Source: Incurvaria masculella
Lineage: Eukaryota > Arthropoda > Insecta > Lepidoptera > Incurvariidae
Reading direction: 5' to 3'
NCBI GenBank assembly: GCA_946894095.1
Contig: OX335651.1
Location: 8,640,501-8,704,500 of the forward strand
Length of the DNA stretch: 64,000 nt
Part shown: one piece after another, positions 1 to 10,217 of the stretch
Numbering within the stretch: position 1 is the stretch's first letter
Layout of the letters: every line of letters starts with the position of its first letter
Translations under genes and position numbers: made by a program
The notes under the pieces: model-generated
Databases searched by the model: none
Seen by the model: only the letters and a program-made list of their open reading frames with translations
Told to the model about the DNA's origin: nothing

Positions 1-465
1 CAAAGAATAAGACAGGCTCCGTGATGAGGAAGATGCAACATGTCCACAAAAAAGACAATGTGCATAGTGTATGATTTGGTAAGATTTACGAAAATTTTAA
101 TTTCAAGACGACTTATAGCTAAAAGTAAACCACGACCGCTGTAGTCAAAAATCTAACAAAAACCAAATAGATCATAAATCTTGATTAAATAAGCTATGTC
201 TGATGACTAATCTTTTTACGATGTTCTTACTTTATCATTGCGTAATCCACCTCCAAAGTTATTGTATAAAACGCGCGAAAAATTCGAACTTTCGGACCTT
301 ATATCTTAGAAATCAAACATAATTTTACAATGCCAATGGTCATCAGACATCTAATCCGATCAAATAAAGCTATTTTGAGCAAAGTTTTGGATCTCTAACA
401 AGAAATATGGGCATGATCTTCTTTCCCCTTTTGTATGGGGAGATGAGCGGGTTGGGCCACCTTAA
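1..465 (+). mobile_element. TTAA-type inverted-repeat transposon, copy 1 (cut by window start)
   Basis: This is the right part of a short DNA transposon without coding capacity. It ends in CGGGTTGGGCCACC followed by TTAA (462-465), the exact inverted complement of the left end seen in the complete copies (TTAA then GGTGGCCCAACCCG). The left end lies outside the window. TTAA on both sides of complete copies and no other shared flank point to piggyBac-like mobilisation, which is inference. Plus strand is defined here as the orientation whose left end reads GGTGGCCCAACCCGGCGG. Confidence 0.82.
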
Positions 466-827
466 ATGTATACCTTCACAGTAAAACTAACTTCCTTCCT
501 TCACTTTTATCGATTGAATAAAACCAGTTTTCTATTGAGTCTCATCACCGAAACATACACAGAGCAACAATGGTCTCATCTATTCATTGATTTTTCCAAG
601 CGCACGGCCGTTTACATAAACATTGTATCGGTGTGGAAATAAATTTGATGACAAAAAGCCAGCGGAGCGTGCGAGGCGGTGCGAAGGGGACGCGGGCGGG
701 CCGCGACATTGATGATTGCTCTGGTGCCGAATTAATTTATGTATTGTATTTTTCCAGCGCATGTCTTGCCCGCCCCCCCCCTGTGAGTCGCCGCCATAGA
801 GCTAGCGGAGCGCGCTGTGCTTACGAG
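466..827. other. No gene recognised; GC-rich patch
   Basis: A GC-rich patch at about 655-815 includes an eight-to-nine base C run. Short frames are open on both strands through it, but no splice sites or protein-like pattern favour either one. Confidence 0.4.
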
Positions 828-1232
828 AAGAACAAAGCGTGGGAGTGAGACGTCAACTCAAGCACCACTACCGCTAGTTAGAGGGAGATGGAACACATCT
901 GACCAATGAGACCACTTCTGAAATCGTTAGCAATACATTGGAGTCGCGCTCATGGAATGTGAAATGTTTTTTTGTGAAATCTTTATGATTTCTAGTTTTC
1001 CCTAACCTTGCATTTATACATTGTTTAGTTTACGGGAGTAAAAAAGAACAAAGCGTGGGAGTGAGACGTCAACTCAAGCACCACTACCGCGAGTTAGAGG
1101 GAGATGGAACACATCTGACCAATGAGACCACTTCTGAAATCGTTATCAATACATTGGAGTGGCGCTCATGGAATGTGAAATGTTTTCCTTAACCTGTGCA
1201 TTTATACATTGTTTAGTTGTACGGGAGTAAAA
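828..1232 (+). repeat. Tandem duplication, about 216 bp unit
   Basis: The segment beginning AAGAACAAAGCGTGGGAG at 828 is repeated head to tail from 1044. The two units are almost identical. The second lacks about 30 bp of the TTTGTGAAATC region and has a few substitutions. Both units end in ACGGGAGTAAAA. High identity implies a recent local duplication. No coding frame is shared by the two units. Confidence 0.85.
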
Positions 1233-2024
1233 AACTCGGACAAAAACCCGTTTTTCATGGTAAATAAGGGGTGGCCCACTGATTCTTTGTCGATCAAACT
1301 TTTCCTCAATATTTCAAACTAAAACTTAAAACATAACTTCAGATCATTATTTTGTAGCTACACAGCGATTTAGAAATATTTTTGAGTAAAAAAAAGAAAT
1401 TTCAGTACATTTTGTATGAAACGATTTTGGTCTCATCCCTCAGGTAACTCTGTATGTCTTTACATTCTAAGCCTACGGTAGCCGCCGCCCGCCCTTGTGT
1501 CTTGCGTGCTGCCGCCCTGCTCTCGCCCGTATTTTTGTGGCTCAGTTTTGGATATAAATTTAAAATAGCTGACGATCCATCACTGTGACGACGCCTTCTC
1601 TATCTTAAAATGTCCAACTTCGGAATTTGATTATAAGACCCTACCCCACTTTGGATCTACCGTATTTTTATTCTGAAGCAACTGAACAAGAACAGCCTAA
1701 GCAAAGTGGTTACGAATTTTAAGGACTTAAATACAATTTTAAAACTTTAATAAATCAAAGATTGGTGTATCTTGGTCGGAGAAAGTTTTGAATGAACTCG
1801 GAATCCGCGGAAATCCTAGATGTCTAGGTCAACATCACTTGAAGTAATTTATAACGTACCAAATTGTGATTTAGTGTTTATGAGGTAAGTAGCATCAACA
1901 TCATTCTCTATTGATAACTTAATAGCAAGAAAATATTTGACCATAACCGAGTTGTTTAAATTTATTATAATATTTATTTTATTTTAATGTAATATTTGAG
2001 AGTTTTGACGAGTGTAAACGTTTG
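1233..2024. other. No gene recognised
   Basis: AT-rich sequence with many stops in all frames. I see no repeat family or splice-flanked open frame. Confidence 0.4.
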
Positions 2025-2170
2025 AGTCAATTTATTGGAAAAATCGGGCGATCAGCGCGCCAAGTCTTTCTTCGTGCAGCGTGTTGGGCTTAATATTCAA
2101 ATAGGCAATGCAGCCAGCGTATTGCGGACTGTGGCGGAATCAGCCGGTCTGGAGGAAATGTTAGAAAATA
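2025..2170 (+). pseudogene. C-terminal remnant of the RT family also seen at 10218-11138
   Basis: Plus-strand translation gives SGDQRAKSFF, then GLNIQIGNAASVLRTVAESA and GLEEML. This aligns without gaps to the last 45 or so residues of the 306-codon frame at 10218-11138 (SGDPRSGAHF, then EIQRGNTASILGTAGAPALL, EEVFYL). A stop just upstream (TGA within CGTTTGAGTC) and loss of the final FYL end show it is dead. A SINE tail starts directly after it. I know this C-terminal domain as the part behind a reverse transcriptase in many invertebrate repeats; the RT part is missing here. Confidence 0.75.
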
Positions 2171-2171
2171 T

Positions 2172-2303
2172 AGCAGTTCAATGTAGCCGTGCAATATAAG
2201 GAAGGTCCTGGCATGGCACCTAGTTCCCATGTGGTGTGTTTGGCTAATACCATGACAGAAGGTGTGGTATTAGCCATCCATGTCCAGTCATATATAAAAA
2301 AAA
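2172..2303 (+). repeat. SINE, shared body/tail only
   Basis: Starts at the conserved CAGTTCAATGTAGCCGTG block and runs through AAGGAAGGTCCTGGCATGGC and GTATTAGCCATCCATGTCC to an A-rich tail. The Pol III promoter head is absent, so this is a 5'-truncated retroposed copy. It abuts the RT remnant to its left. Confidence 0.8.
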
Positions 2304-2497
2304 TCTTTACCTTCCTTACTTTATTTAGTTAATTTATAATTTTATTTTTAAGTCAGTTAATTGTAATAAATATTAATTAAAATAAATATATTTATATATT
2401 GGTTATATAGATTTTTAACCGACTTCAAAAAGCATAAGGTTATCAATTTTACCCGTATTTGGATATTCTTATTATTGTTTTGACATTCTTGGCATAT

Positions 2498-2691
2498 GGT
2501 ACCGCCGCGTTAGATAAAACTATGGTTGAAGCGACAATAAAAAAACTGTCCGTGTTTTCAGTTCAGTGTATCTGTGCTCATAAAAGGAAGGTTCCGGCAT
2601 GGCATCTTATTCCTCAGGGAATTTAGTGTATTGGGTTAATAATATAAGGGTAGTTGTGTGGTATCAGCCATCCATTTCAGGTTAAAAAAAA
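2498..2691 (+). repeat. SINE, 5'-truncated copy
   Basis: Begins in the GGTACC block of the shared SINE body and continues through GAAGCGACAATAAA, GGTTCCGGCATGGC and TCAGCCATCCATTTCAGG into an A tail at about 2691. It diverges more from the family pattern than the copy at 2172. Confidence 0.75.
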
Positions 2692-3026
2692 CTTCTAGCT
2701 GTAAATACCAGAGTATTAGCAATGATACAAATGTTGTATAGCTAATGTTTTTTAGCAGGGAAGCTTACAATTAGGCCAGTGCAACTTTTGAAAAAAAAAC
2801 AATTGTATTCTGTAGTAGTAATTAACTTCCTTTATTTCGGATATTCGAGGGTAGGCGGCACATTGAGTGAAGTGACGTTCAAAAACAATTTAGTTCTTTT
2901 ACCTGATCACCTTTGTTTCACACAATGTGAATTATCTTTTTTGTGCCAACTAGGCAGACTATCTAGACTAACCGCTAAGGCATTGACCAGCGAAACGTGG
3001 AAACGATACTGGAATAAAACTACCTC

Positions 3027-3150
3027 CCGGAACAAACCGAATCCCTCCCCTTCCAAGTGCCAGCGGCTGCGCAGAAACAAAACTATATCGGATTTGGTTT
3101 CTGCCCAGCCGCTTGCTCGTGGAAAGGGAAGGACTTGGTTCGCCCCGGGC
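3027..3150. repeat. Imperfect foldback, arms about 50 bp
   Basis: The left arm (3027-3080) and right arm (3098-3150) are inverted copies of each other with scattered mismatches; GCCGCTTGC on the right faces GCCAGCGGC on the left. Because of this, both strands read a similar peptide (VSAQPLARGKGR against VSAQPLALGRGG). The open frames on both strands here are therefore a by-product of the palindrome and not evidence for genes. Confidence 0.75.
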
Positions 3151-3230
3151 AGTCAAACAAATCGGTATAGCGACCCAAATATTCCTATATTTTCGACCCA
3201 AATTTCCGCGCTGACAGCGGCGTCAGAATA

Positions 3231-4352
3231 ATACTCCCAGGATTACATACAATTTTAAGCATTGACTTTATCGAGACGACTGTGTATTTATCGTAGTCAA
3301 TATCAATGAAATATAGTTTACTGTAGTTACTATTTCGAAAGCAAAACTCAGAATGGCAGAATAACCGAAACAAAGCAAAACTGCACTCGGCCGCGCGCTC
3401 TCGGTAGGATACTTTACGCTGCGATGCATCTCGCGGGGATACATACGATACATGTTTTGTATGGGTATCGCTATTTTCGACGAAGATTTTCATAAATACA
3501 AAACCAAACTAAGGAATCCGTCGGTCGATGCATCCGCGAATTTCCGCCCACACCCACAGCTGTTATGTTGGCTATTTGGCATTTGGATCTGATGATGGTG
3601 TTCAAAACATGTCCAATAATTATCATGCTTGATATCTAGATTATGCTTACAACATCCATCACAGTCTACTCTCAATAGGCTGCGTATAACTATACAAGTC
3701 CTGATTAAACGTAGGTATTCATTTTGGCTATGAACAATCGATGGTCCATTTGGATCAACGTTGGTCCATTTTAAGTGATTCGTGTACAGCGTAAATGTTT
3801 AAATTTTGTTTTGTATTCATTTTGGAGATGAACAATCAATAGTCCATTTGGATCTTTTGTTAAAGATATACCGAGCGTTTCGAATCACCTTAACATGTCG
3901 TTTAGGTTGAGTCGCCTGAATGTGATAGTCAGAAGCATTGTTCCCAATAATTGAGTCGACATAAATCACGTCGATCTAACGTAGCCTGCTCTCGTGTCGC
4001 GGTGGCGCAAAAACTGCAGCTTTATTCGCACTTTTGGCATCAGCTCTCCGCAGCGATACATCATGCGAGCGTAGATTGCCAAGCAACACTCGGCAGAACC
4101 GTCGTCTAGTCTCCGCGGGCCCCGCAGCGCCAGCACACCAGCGCCACACCGCGGACATTGACATACTTTTCGGGGATGCGTAATGTTAACATCTATATTG
4201 TTTATTGTTTATTCATCATCTCTCACAGTACACAGCACTCGGATTTGTCATATTACATCATTAGCCATTAGCCATATTTTATCATAGAAATTTTATCAAA
4301 CCTCAACTAGATATTTGAAATACATATAAATATTATCGTACATGTTTACTTT
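3231..4352. other. No gene recognised
   Basis: Mixed sequence without a repeat family I can name. A GC-rich minus-strand frame with an ATG (3976-4164, 62 codons) is open but has no recognisable domain and no splice support. Confidence 0.35.
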
Positions 4353-4940
4353 TTTGGGGTTCCGTATCCAAATGGTGCCAACGGAACCCTATTACTAAGC
4401 CTCCGCTGTCCGTCCGTCCGTCCGTCCGTCACAGGGTTGTATCTCATGAACTGTAATAGGTAGGCAGCTAAAATTTTCACAGGTTATGTATTTATTTTGC
4501 CGCTACAACAACAAAGAGTTAAAATTAAAAAAATATATAAATTAAAGGTGGCCTCTATACAAAAACCGGCGAAGTGCGAGTCGGACTCGCACACGAAGGG
4601 TTCCGCACCATCGTACAAGATTGAACACAAAATAATCACTTTTTTGTATAGGGCCCCCCTTTAATTTTTATGTTTTTTTTTTATTTTACATATTTGTTGT
4701 TATAGCGGCAAAATAAATACACAATCTCTGAAATTTCAGCTGCCTACCTATTACGGTTCATGAGATACAACCCCGTGACAGACGGACGGACGGACGGACA
4801 GACAGCGCAGGCTTAGTAATAGGGTTCCGTTTTCAACCTTGGGTACGGAACCCTAAAAACGTGATTTGTTTGTGTTCAATATTGTAGGAATGTACGGAAC
4901 CCTTCGTGTGCGAGTCCGACTCGCACTTGGTCGGTTTTTT
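4353..4940. repeat. GTTCCGTACC-family element inserted into another copy, head-on
   Basis: The outer copy is on the minus strand. Its first part (4353-4561) runs from GGGTTCCGTATCC through CCGTCCGTCCGTCCGTC and CTACAACAACAAAG to CTATACAAAAA. Its missing 5' end resumes at about 4860 and finishes with GAGTCCGACTCGCAC and CGGTTTTTT at 4940. Between them (about 4562-4859) lies an essentially complete plus-strand copy, from ACCGGCGAAGTGCGAGTCGG to GGGTACGGAACCCTAAAAA. This makes a nested self-insertion. Confidence 0.85.
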
Positions 4941-4942
4941 AA

Positions 4943-7696
4943 CATGACTTACGTATTTATAGATCTTTTATAATAGAGCTCTCCACACTTTTCGTAAAAT
5001 TATCTTTTGGTTTTTGCCATTCAGCCACTTGTACAGTATAACTTTTTTGAAGCACAAAATCTTAGATATCTAAGGTGTCGAAATGTAATCATGAATATAC
5101 CTGAGCCAAATTCTAAGTTTTAACAATACCTAATTACGAATGCGTGAAATATTGCTGCGAGCCTTCTTCGAAAATCGTTGTAGCTTAATTTGTTGAGAAC
5201 TTTCAGAAAAAAAAATATTTTCCGACGTTACAATTATTTTATTATCATGTTTTATGTACCTGCCAAAATGTTTACCTATGTTTTTGCAAAGATATTTATG
5301 AACCCAATCAGAATGATATGAGAATAATGTCTGTATTTTTGTTACTTTTTTATACTTTTATTTAGCTACAGTTCTGGACAAGGCGTGTATAACTTTATCC
5401 TTCGGAAGTAAGTCGACATTCGGCGCGGCAGCTCCGACGAGGCAGAACAACAGCTAGATTAATCTGTTCCCGACTTTCTCTCTCCTTTAGCGTGACTTGT
5501 TTTTCTTTGTTTGTATATATATTGTAATACATAGGAAAATAACAAAAATAACGTTCGAATTGATAAGAAACACTTCCTTTTTGAAGTTGATCGGGAGTGA
5601 AAACTTGATAAGCGGAACAAACAAAGATTTCTTATTGAAATTATTTTACAAATGAAAGATTGGTTGCGATTCCATAATAATACCTGAGCTTTAAATATGT
5701 CTTTGATCATATCAGGCGAATATCATTTTCACTTCCAAGTATAGTTAGCACTAAAATTTTGTAAAATGTTACCTCTGTTGAATAGAATAATTAGAAAATT
5801 ATATTAAATAATAAGTAATTTTGATTTATAGAAACCATAGATTTATTAAAGTTGAACAGTGGTTATTTATAATGAAACGCGATGTCAACAAACGAAGGGC
5901 GGATAAAATATTCTATAGATAATTAACAAAAAAATGTTAAATATTCTGAGAAATAATCTTAATATTTAGAAAATAATTAACGCTTGATTTTCTTGGCTTC
6001 GCATTTTATTTCTACAAAATGGAATGCCCTATTACGATAAACTGAATATAAACTCTTCGAAATAAATAAAACAATTCACTCCCTGTATTCGTCCAAACGG
6101 TGCACTACGCAATATTGCATGTGACACAATTTGAATATACCGCAGCTAGAACATATCAGTTACCTTCAGTTTGCGTCAGTAAAACACTGCGGCGGTGGTG
6201 GCAACCCTGGGGCCCCCCACAAACCTCGGGGGCGCGTACCGGGCAGTGCGACCGAGGCGGCCGCATCCGTGCCTCTCGCCATTATAAATCAGGGCTGCCA
6301 CAAGACCGCACGTTACAATTTATGCGCAAATAAAATCGACGCCGCAGCTCAACGAAACCACACTAAATTGTTTTGGATCATGAACTATGTATTCAGGGGT
6401 GAAGTTCTGACTGAGGTTGATGAAACTGCGTGTTTTGGGTTCAACTTGCTATTGCTTGCGGGAGAATATTATGCTGAATTTATTATGATTTTGGTCATAT
6501 CCTGTTTTTATTTTTTATAAGTAATGAGGTGAGTAACCCGACTGGGCCCATATTGTTTTGGACGTGTGTCGAGCCGAATAATTCATTGGTAAAAATGCAG
6601 TCCATGGGCTAGTACATGACAAACGTTAAAATGTAAGGAACGTTATCGCTAATAATACCGCCATGATCGCTTTTATGGGTTGTACAAAGAATTTCCGAAA
6701 TTAATTAAGACATTCACTGGTGACAAGATAGTTTTGCAATGAATTCTTCACATTTATAAAGTTCATGAATATATACAAAATATTTCTATTTAAACTTACA
6801 GCGAAATTCGCGCGTAGTGTACATTACTATGGGCTCGTTGTACAACGTTTGCATTTTTAGGCAAACCCTCGGCAAAGAGGTTGCCGATCGTTGCTCTAGT
6901 AATTTAATAGCAAATATCCTTTAACATTCTTATTTATGAAAATGTAACTGGAAGGAATGTATATTCAATCGTACATTGTAAAAAATCGGTGTAAATGTTT
7001 TAAAAACCATGTCGGGATTATGTTGCTTGGCTAATTAAAAATGACTAAAATAAAATGAAAATGCACTGAAATTTTTCATTGTCGCTTCGACTATATTTTC
7101 TTCAATGTGATGATACTAACCCCTACCAGTTACTAAGATACTAAGTAAGGAAGGGGACCTACATTTTTACGCAGAATATTATCCATCCGCAACGCGACCG
7201 TACCCAAAGTTGTTATAGGTATGTATAAGCTGCATCTAAATCGGGGAAGTTGTTCTCAAGTTGTGAACATTTTCACCCACCGGTCACGCTTCAGGTAATT
7301 TAGCGTGATTATAAGAGTAGCGAATCGAAGCTGGATAAATTGTTGCCACCTCATTAGCATTGTCTGCTCACCCCTCTTGTAAAGCCTAAAATTTATCGAT
7401 TTCGGATTTGTGGTTATCAAGTGATATTCTGACACCACTGCTCACATGTCAGGTAATTCAGCGTGATGGTAAAGTTTTAGTAGTGTTTTGTATATATTAC
7501 ATTATATTGACTTGATACACTTTATCTATATCAAAATTGACGAGGGCTCTGTACACCCGACATAGATGCTAAGTTGACGAAGGCGTTTACACCCTAAAAA
7601 CCTTGCAATAAATACTCAATATGAATATTTATTCGGAATATTTTTTTAGAACTCTATACGGATCACTAAAAGTGACGTGTTTGCACATTGATTAAC
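4943..7696. other. No gene recognised; AT-rich with small GC-rich patches
   Basis: A GC-rich patch at 6180-6300 is open in two plus frames, but they overlap and resemble nothing I know. A donor-like GAAGTAAGT occurs at 5405 without a matching acceptor or frame. The rest is AT-rich and full of stops. Confidence 0.35.
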
Positions 7697-7744
7697 TCGG
7701 CCGTCTCTTCGTGCAACCCCCCGGTTGCACGAAGAGACGGCCGA
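7697..7744. repeat. Perfect 22-bp inverted repeat with a CCCC loop
   Basis: The left arm 7697-7718 and right arm 7723-7744 are exact complements, separated only by CCCC. The arms are GC-rich (core GCCGTCTCTTCGTGCAACC) inside AT-rich DNA. A transcript would form a 22-bp hairpin with a 4-nt loop. No coding frame or transposon border is visible nearby. Confidence 0.9.
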
Positions 7745-8161
7745 CGGCAAGTCTGTTAACATTATGGGTTATTATTTCCTTAAACCGTTCTACCAAAAAT
7801 TTAAGTTTGGTAGTAGCATTTAGGTATTCATCCATAAGTGTATTATATCAGTAATGTGCCGAAACAATATTTTATTTTCTAGCTATAACCGTACAGACAA
7901 AGGATAAAAGTTATATGTTAAAAGTTATGTGTTAAGTAGAGATTTTTTTTCTTCCTTAGTGGCCTTATTTTTTAATGTTAGTTGTCATCCGTGATGTCAT
8001 TTTAGAGACTTTTTCATACGGGTTAGTAGTTACTACCAAGAACTTGTAACTGGACTTTTTTAATTATTTTCATTGTCCAGGTATTCTCATTTTCAAAAAA
8101 TACAATACAATAAATTATTGCTCTTAAAACGATTCCACTGTTTTTAATATCAACCGAATCC

Positions 8162-8395
8162 TTAACAATAGCATTCGAAAGCATTGTCGTGCAACCAAAC
8201 CGAAGAATCACTCGAATACATTTCGCGATCAAAGGCATTTTCGTGACAAAGGTTTTGTAACCATCCGCGGATCGGATCCGTCCCGGCGAGCGCTTTGACG
8301 AATTCGCTTGCCGTGGCACGGAACAAATACAGATCTACCGACCGGATATTCGGGACATTGTATCCGTGACTGAGCAGCAACTGATACGCATTTGT
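8162..8395 (-). pseudogene. Possible protein-coding fragment, unidentified
   Basis: The minus strand is open for about 76 codons and reads SVDLYLFRATASEFVKALAG, then GWLQNLCHENAFDREMYSSD and VWLHDNAFECYC before a stop at 8162. Composition is protein-like with a Cys-rich end. No ATG opens the frame and a stop lies just upstream. It could be an old exon, a fragment of a decayed element, or chance. I do not recognise a family. Confidence 0.2.
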
Positions 8396-8844
8396 ACTTT
8401 ATAGGTTTCCTAGCTTTGCCTTTGGTACAATGCTATAACACCTTGTTATGGTTTTGTTTTAAATACGAAATCCTATAGGGCAATAACATATAAATATAAT
8501 AGATAATATGTAATCTATATATAATAAATAAATTATATATAATATATAAATAATGAAAAACAAACACATTACGGGTGCCACGGTCCAATGGTACCCAGCG
8601 GTTACCGGTAAAATTCACATCATCGTAAAAAAGAATAAAAAACAGGTAAGAATGTTTCGATCATAACAGCCTACGTACGTATGGGTCGGTGTTTGTAATG
8701 TATTCGACAATGTGGTAGCATAGAGTTAATGTATCGTGGATCTAGTTTTATTGAAGCTATTGTTTTAACAATTTGACGTTTCGTCGAGGGTTTCGTTGAT
8801 CGTTGGTTGCCGATTTCTAAGTTCGGAACCGCTAGTCGGACTAC

Positions 8845-9082
8845 TCACCTAAATTGGCGTTTACGGAAATTTGAAGTTGCGTAAAAAGGTCCAACTTCAT
8901 ACAAGTTGTACTACTTATTCGGTGGTTTTACTTCTTATCAAAATTAAACTCGGACTACCAAAATTGTATGAAAACGCCTTGTCGACGTAAACGGCAACAA
9001 CGCGCACTACACGCGCTCCTCAATTCTCCATACATTTGTAAACTCCAGTCCATCGGTTTGGCCTAGACGCCAATTTAGGTGA
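8845..9082. repeat. Small element with 15-bp perfect inverted termini
   Basis: TCACCTAAATTGGCG at 8845-8859 is exactly complemented by CGCCAATTTAGGTGA at 9068-9082, with weaker matching outside. A related end (CACCAGTTTAGGTGAC, with upstream CATTCTCCATACATTT as at 9026) recurs near 39650-39725, so this is a dispersed family. There is no coding capacity. Confidence 0.6.
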
Positions 9083-9204
9083 CCAAGTCCAATAGGGCCC
9101 CTAGTAAAGGCTCTTTTTGTTATACGGTCAAGTCTCAGGACTTGTGGAAAGTAAGATAGGTGTGTCAAATAGATTGTTGATGTGGTCAAGTGCACTAAAA
9201 TAAA

Positions 9205-9668
9205 AAATGATGTGTCTCTTTTAGCACAGTCAAAATTCCGTAATTTATGGTAAAGTATTTCTTACTATTATCAATGTATTACGGTAAGTCAGTATGAAAG
9301 AGCCAGTACCTATTGGTAAAAAGAATAATTGTGACGGATCAGATTATTTTGAATCCATCTTAACATAACGGCTGACTACAAATCAGGCGTGCAACTGTCC
9401 AGTTTAAAGAGGTGCAGTATTTTTAGCAGATTGGACAGTAACGTTTCACTGAATATAAGACGTACGAGTAAGTAAGAATGGAAAGAAATACTATAGCTAG
9501 AAAAAAAAATCACACAGTTAGGGAAACAGTAAGAGAAAACATTTAAGGCACCCAGTTAAAAAACAATTTAAAGATATAGTAACATTTCATATTTAACTCA
9601 GTTAGGGTAACCAATTGACCTAGTTGGCTCAATTTAAACTTACAAGACGGTTGTTATTATCGGATTTA
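9205..9668 (+). repeat. AACAGTT-rich dispersed repeat, copy A
   Basis: Collinear with 60533-61032. Shared blocks are TTTATGGTAAAGTATTTCTT, GGCGTGCAACTGTCCAGTTT, a CACAGTTAGGG block and CAAGACGGTTGTTATTATCGG at the right end. The hexamer ACAGTT or its complement AACTGT recurs many times inside the element in both copies. I found no coding frame and no clear terminal repeat. Confidence 0.75.
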
Positions 9669-10217
9669 CAGCTATGTTCACTGATTATTTTTTTCAGAGT
9701 GGTAGGCCATAAACAAGTCATTCCTCTGTTATTAATTTAGTTTCCTGCACGGCACGGTCGTAGCCACAGAATTCGCAGTAGCTTAGGAATAGAATATCCC
9801 CAATAATGCGGTTGTAGCCAAGCCCTTCGCTCAATCACCACAGTGACCGCTAGAGCCGCGATGCATATTGCCAGACTCCATGCTCTGAATGTATATTATA
9901 GGCCCAGCGCTTCAGCGCGGTGGGCTGTGGACCGCACGCGAAATTGACAATACCTGTGGCGGGTTTGCTTCGTACGTTCGTTGGAATATTAATTAATAAT
10001 TGATTAATTTAAAACTCACAGTAACGCATTGCTCCAGTGAACATTTTATAACCGTCATTCGTGAGCATGTTTCAGCGTAGTTTTAGAACTATTTCCCTAT
10101 GTAAACACTAAACTTTGTTTTTTGGTAATGTGAAATCGTGCAGACCAACTTGTACAATCTCTTTATTAGATATGTAGGTAGGAACTAATGTTAATAAAAT
10201 ACATATTTAATTTAGAC
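9669..10217. other. No gene recognised; 3' flank of the RT-family frame
   Basis: This lies directly downstream of the minus-strand frame ending at 10218 and contains an AATAAA signal on that strand near 10160. It may include that element's 3' untranslated part. No repeat end was recognised. Confidence 0.35.

Noticed and set aside
2779..3231. 150-codon plus-strand frame with a matching minus frame
   Set aside because: Explained by the imperfect palindrome at 3027-3150, which duplicates the same peptide on both strands.
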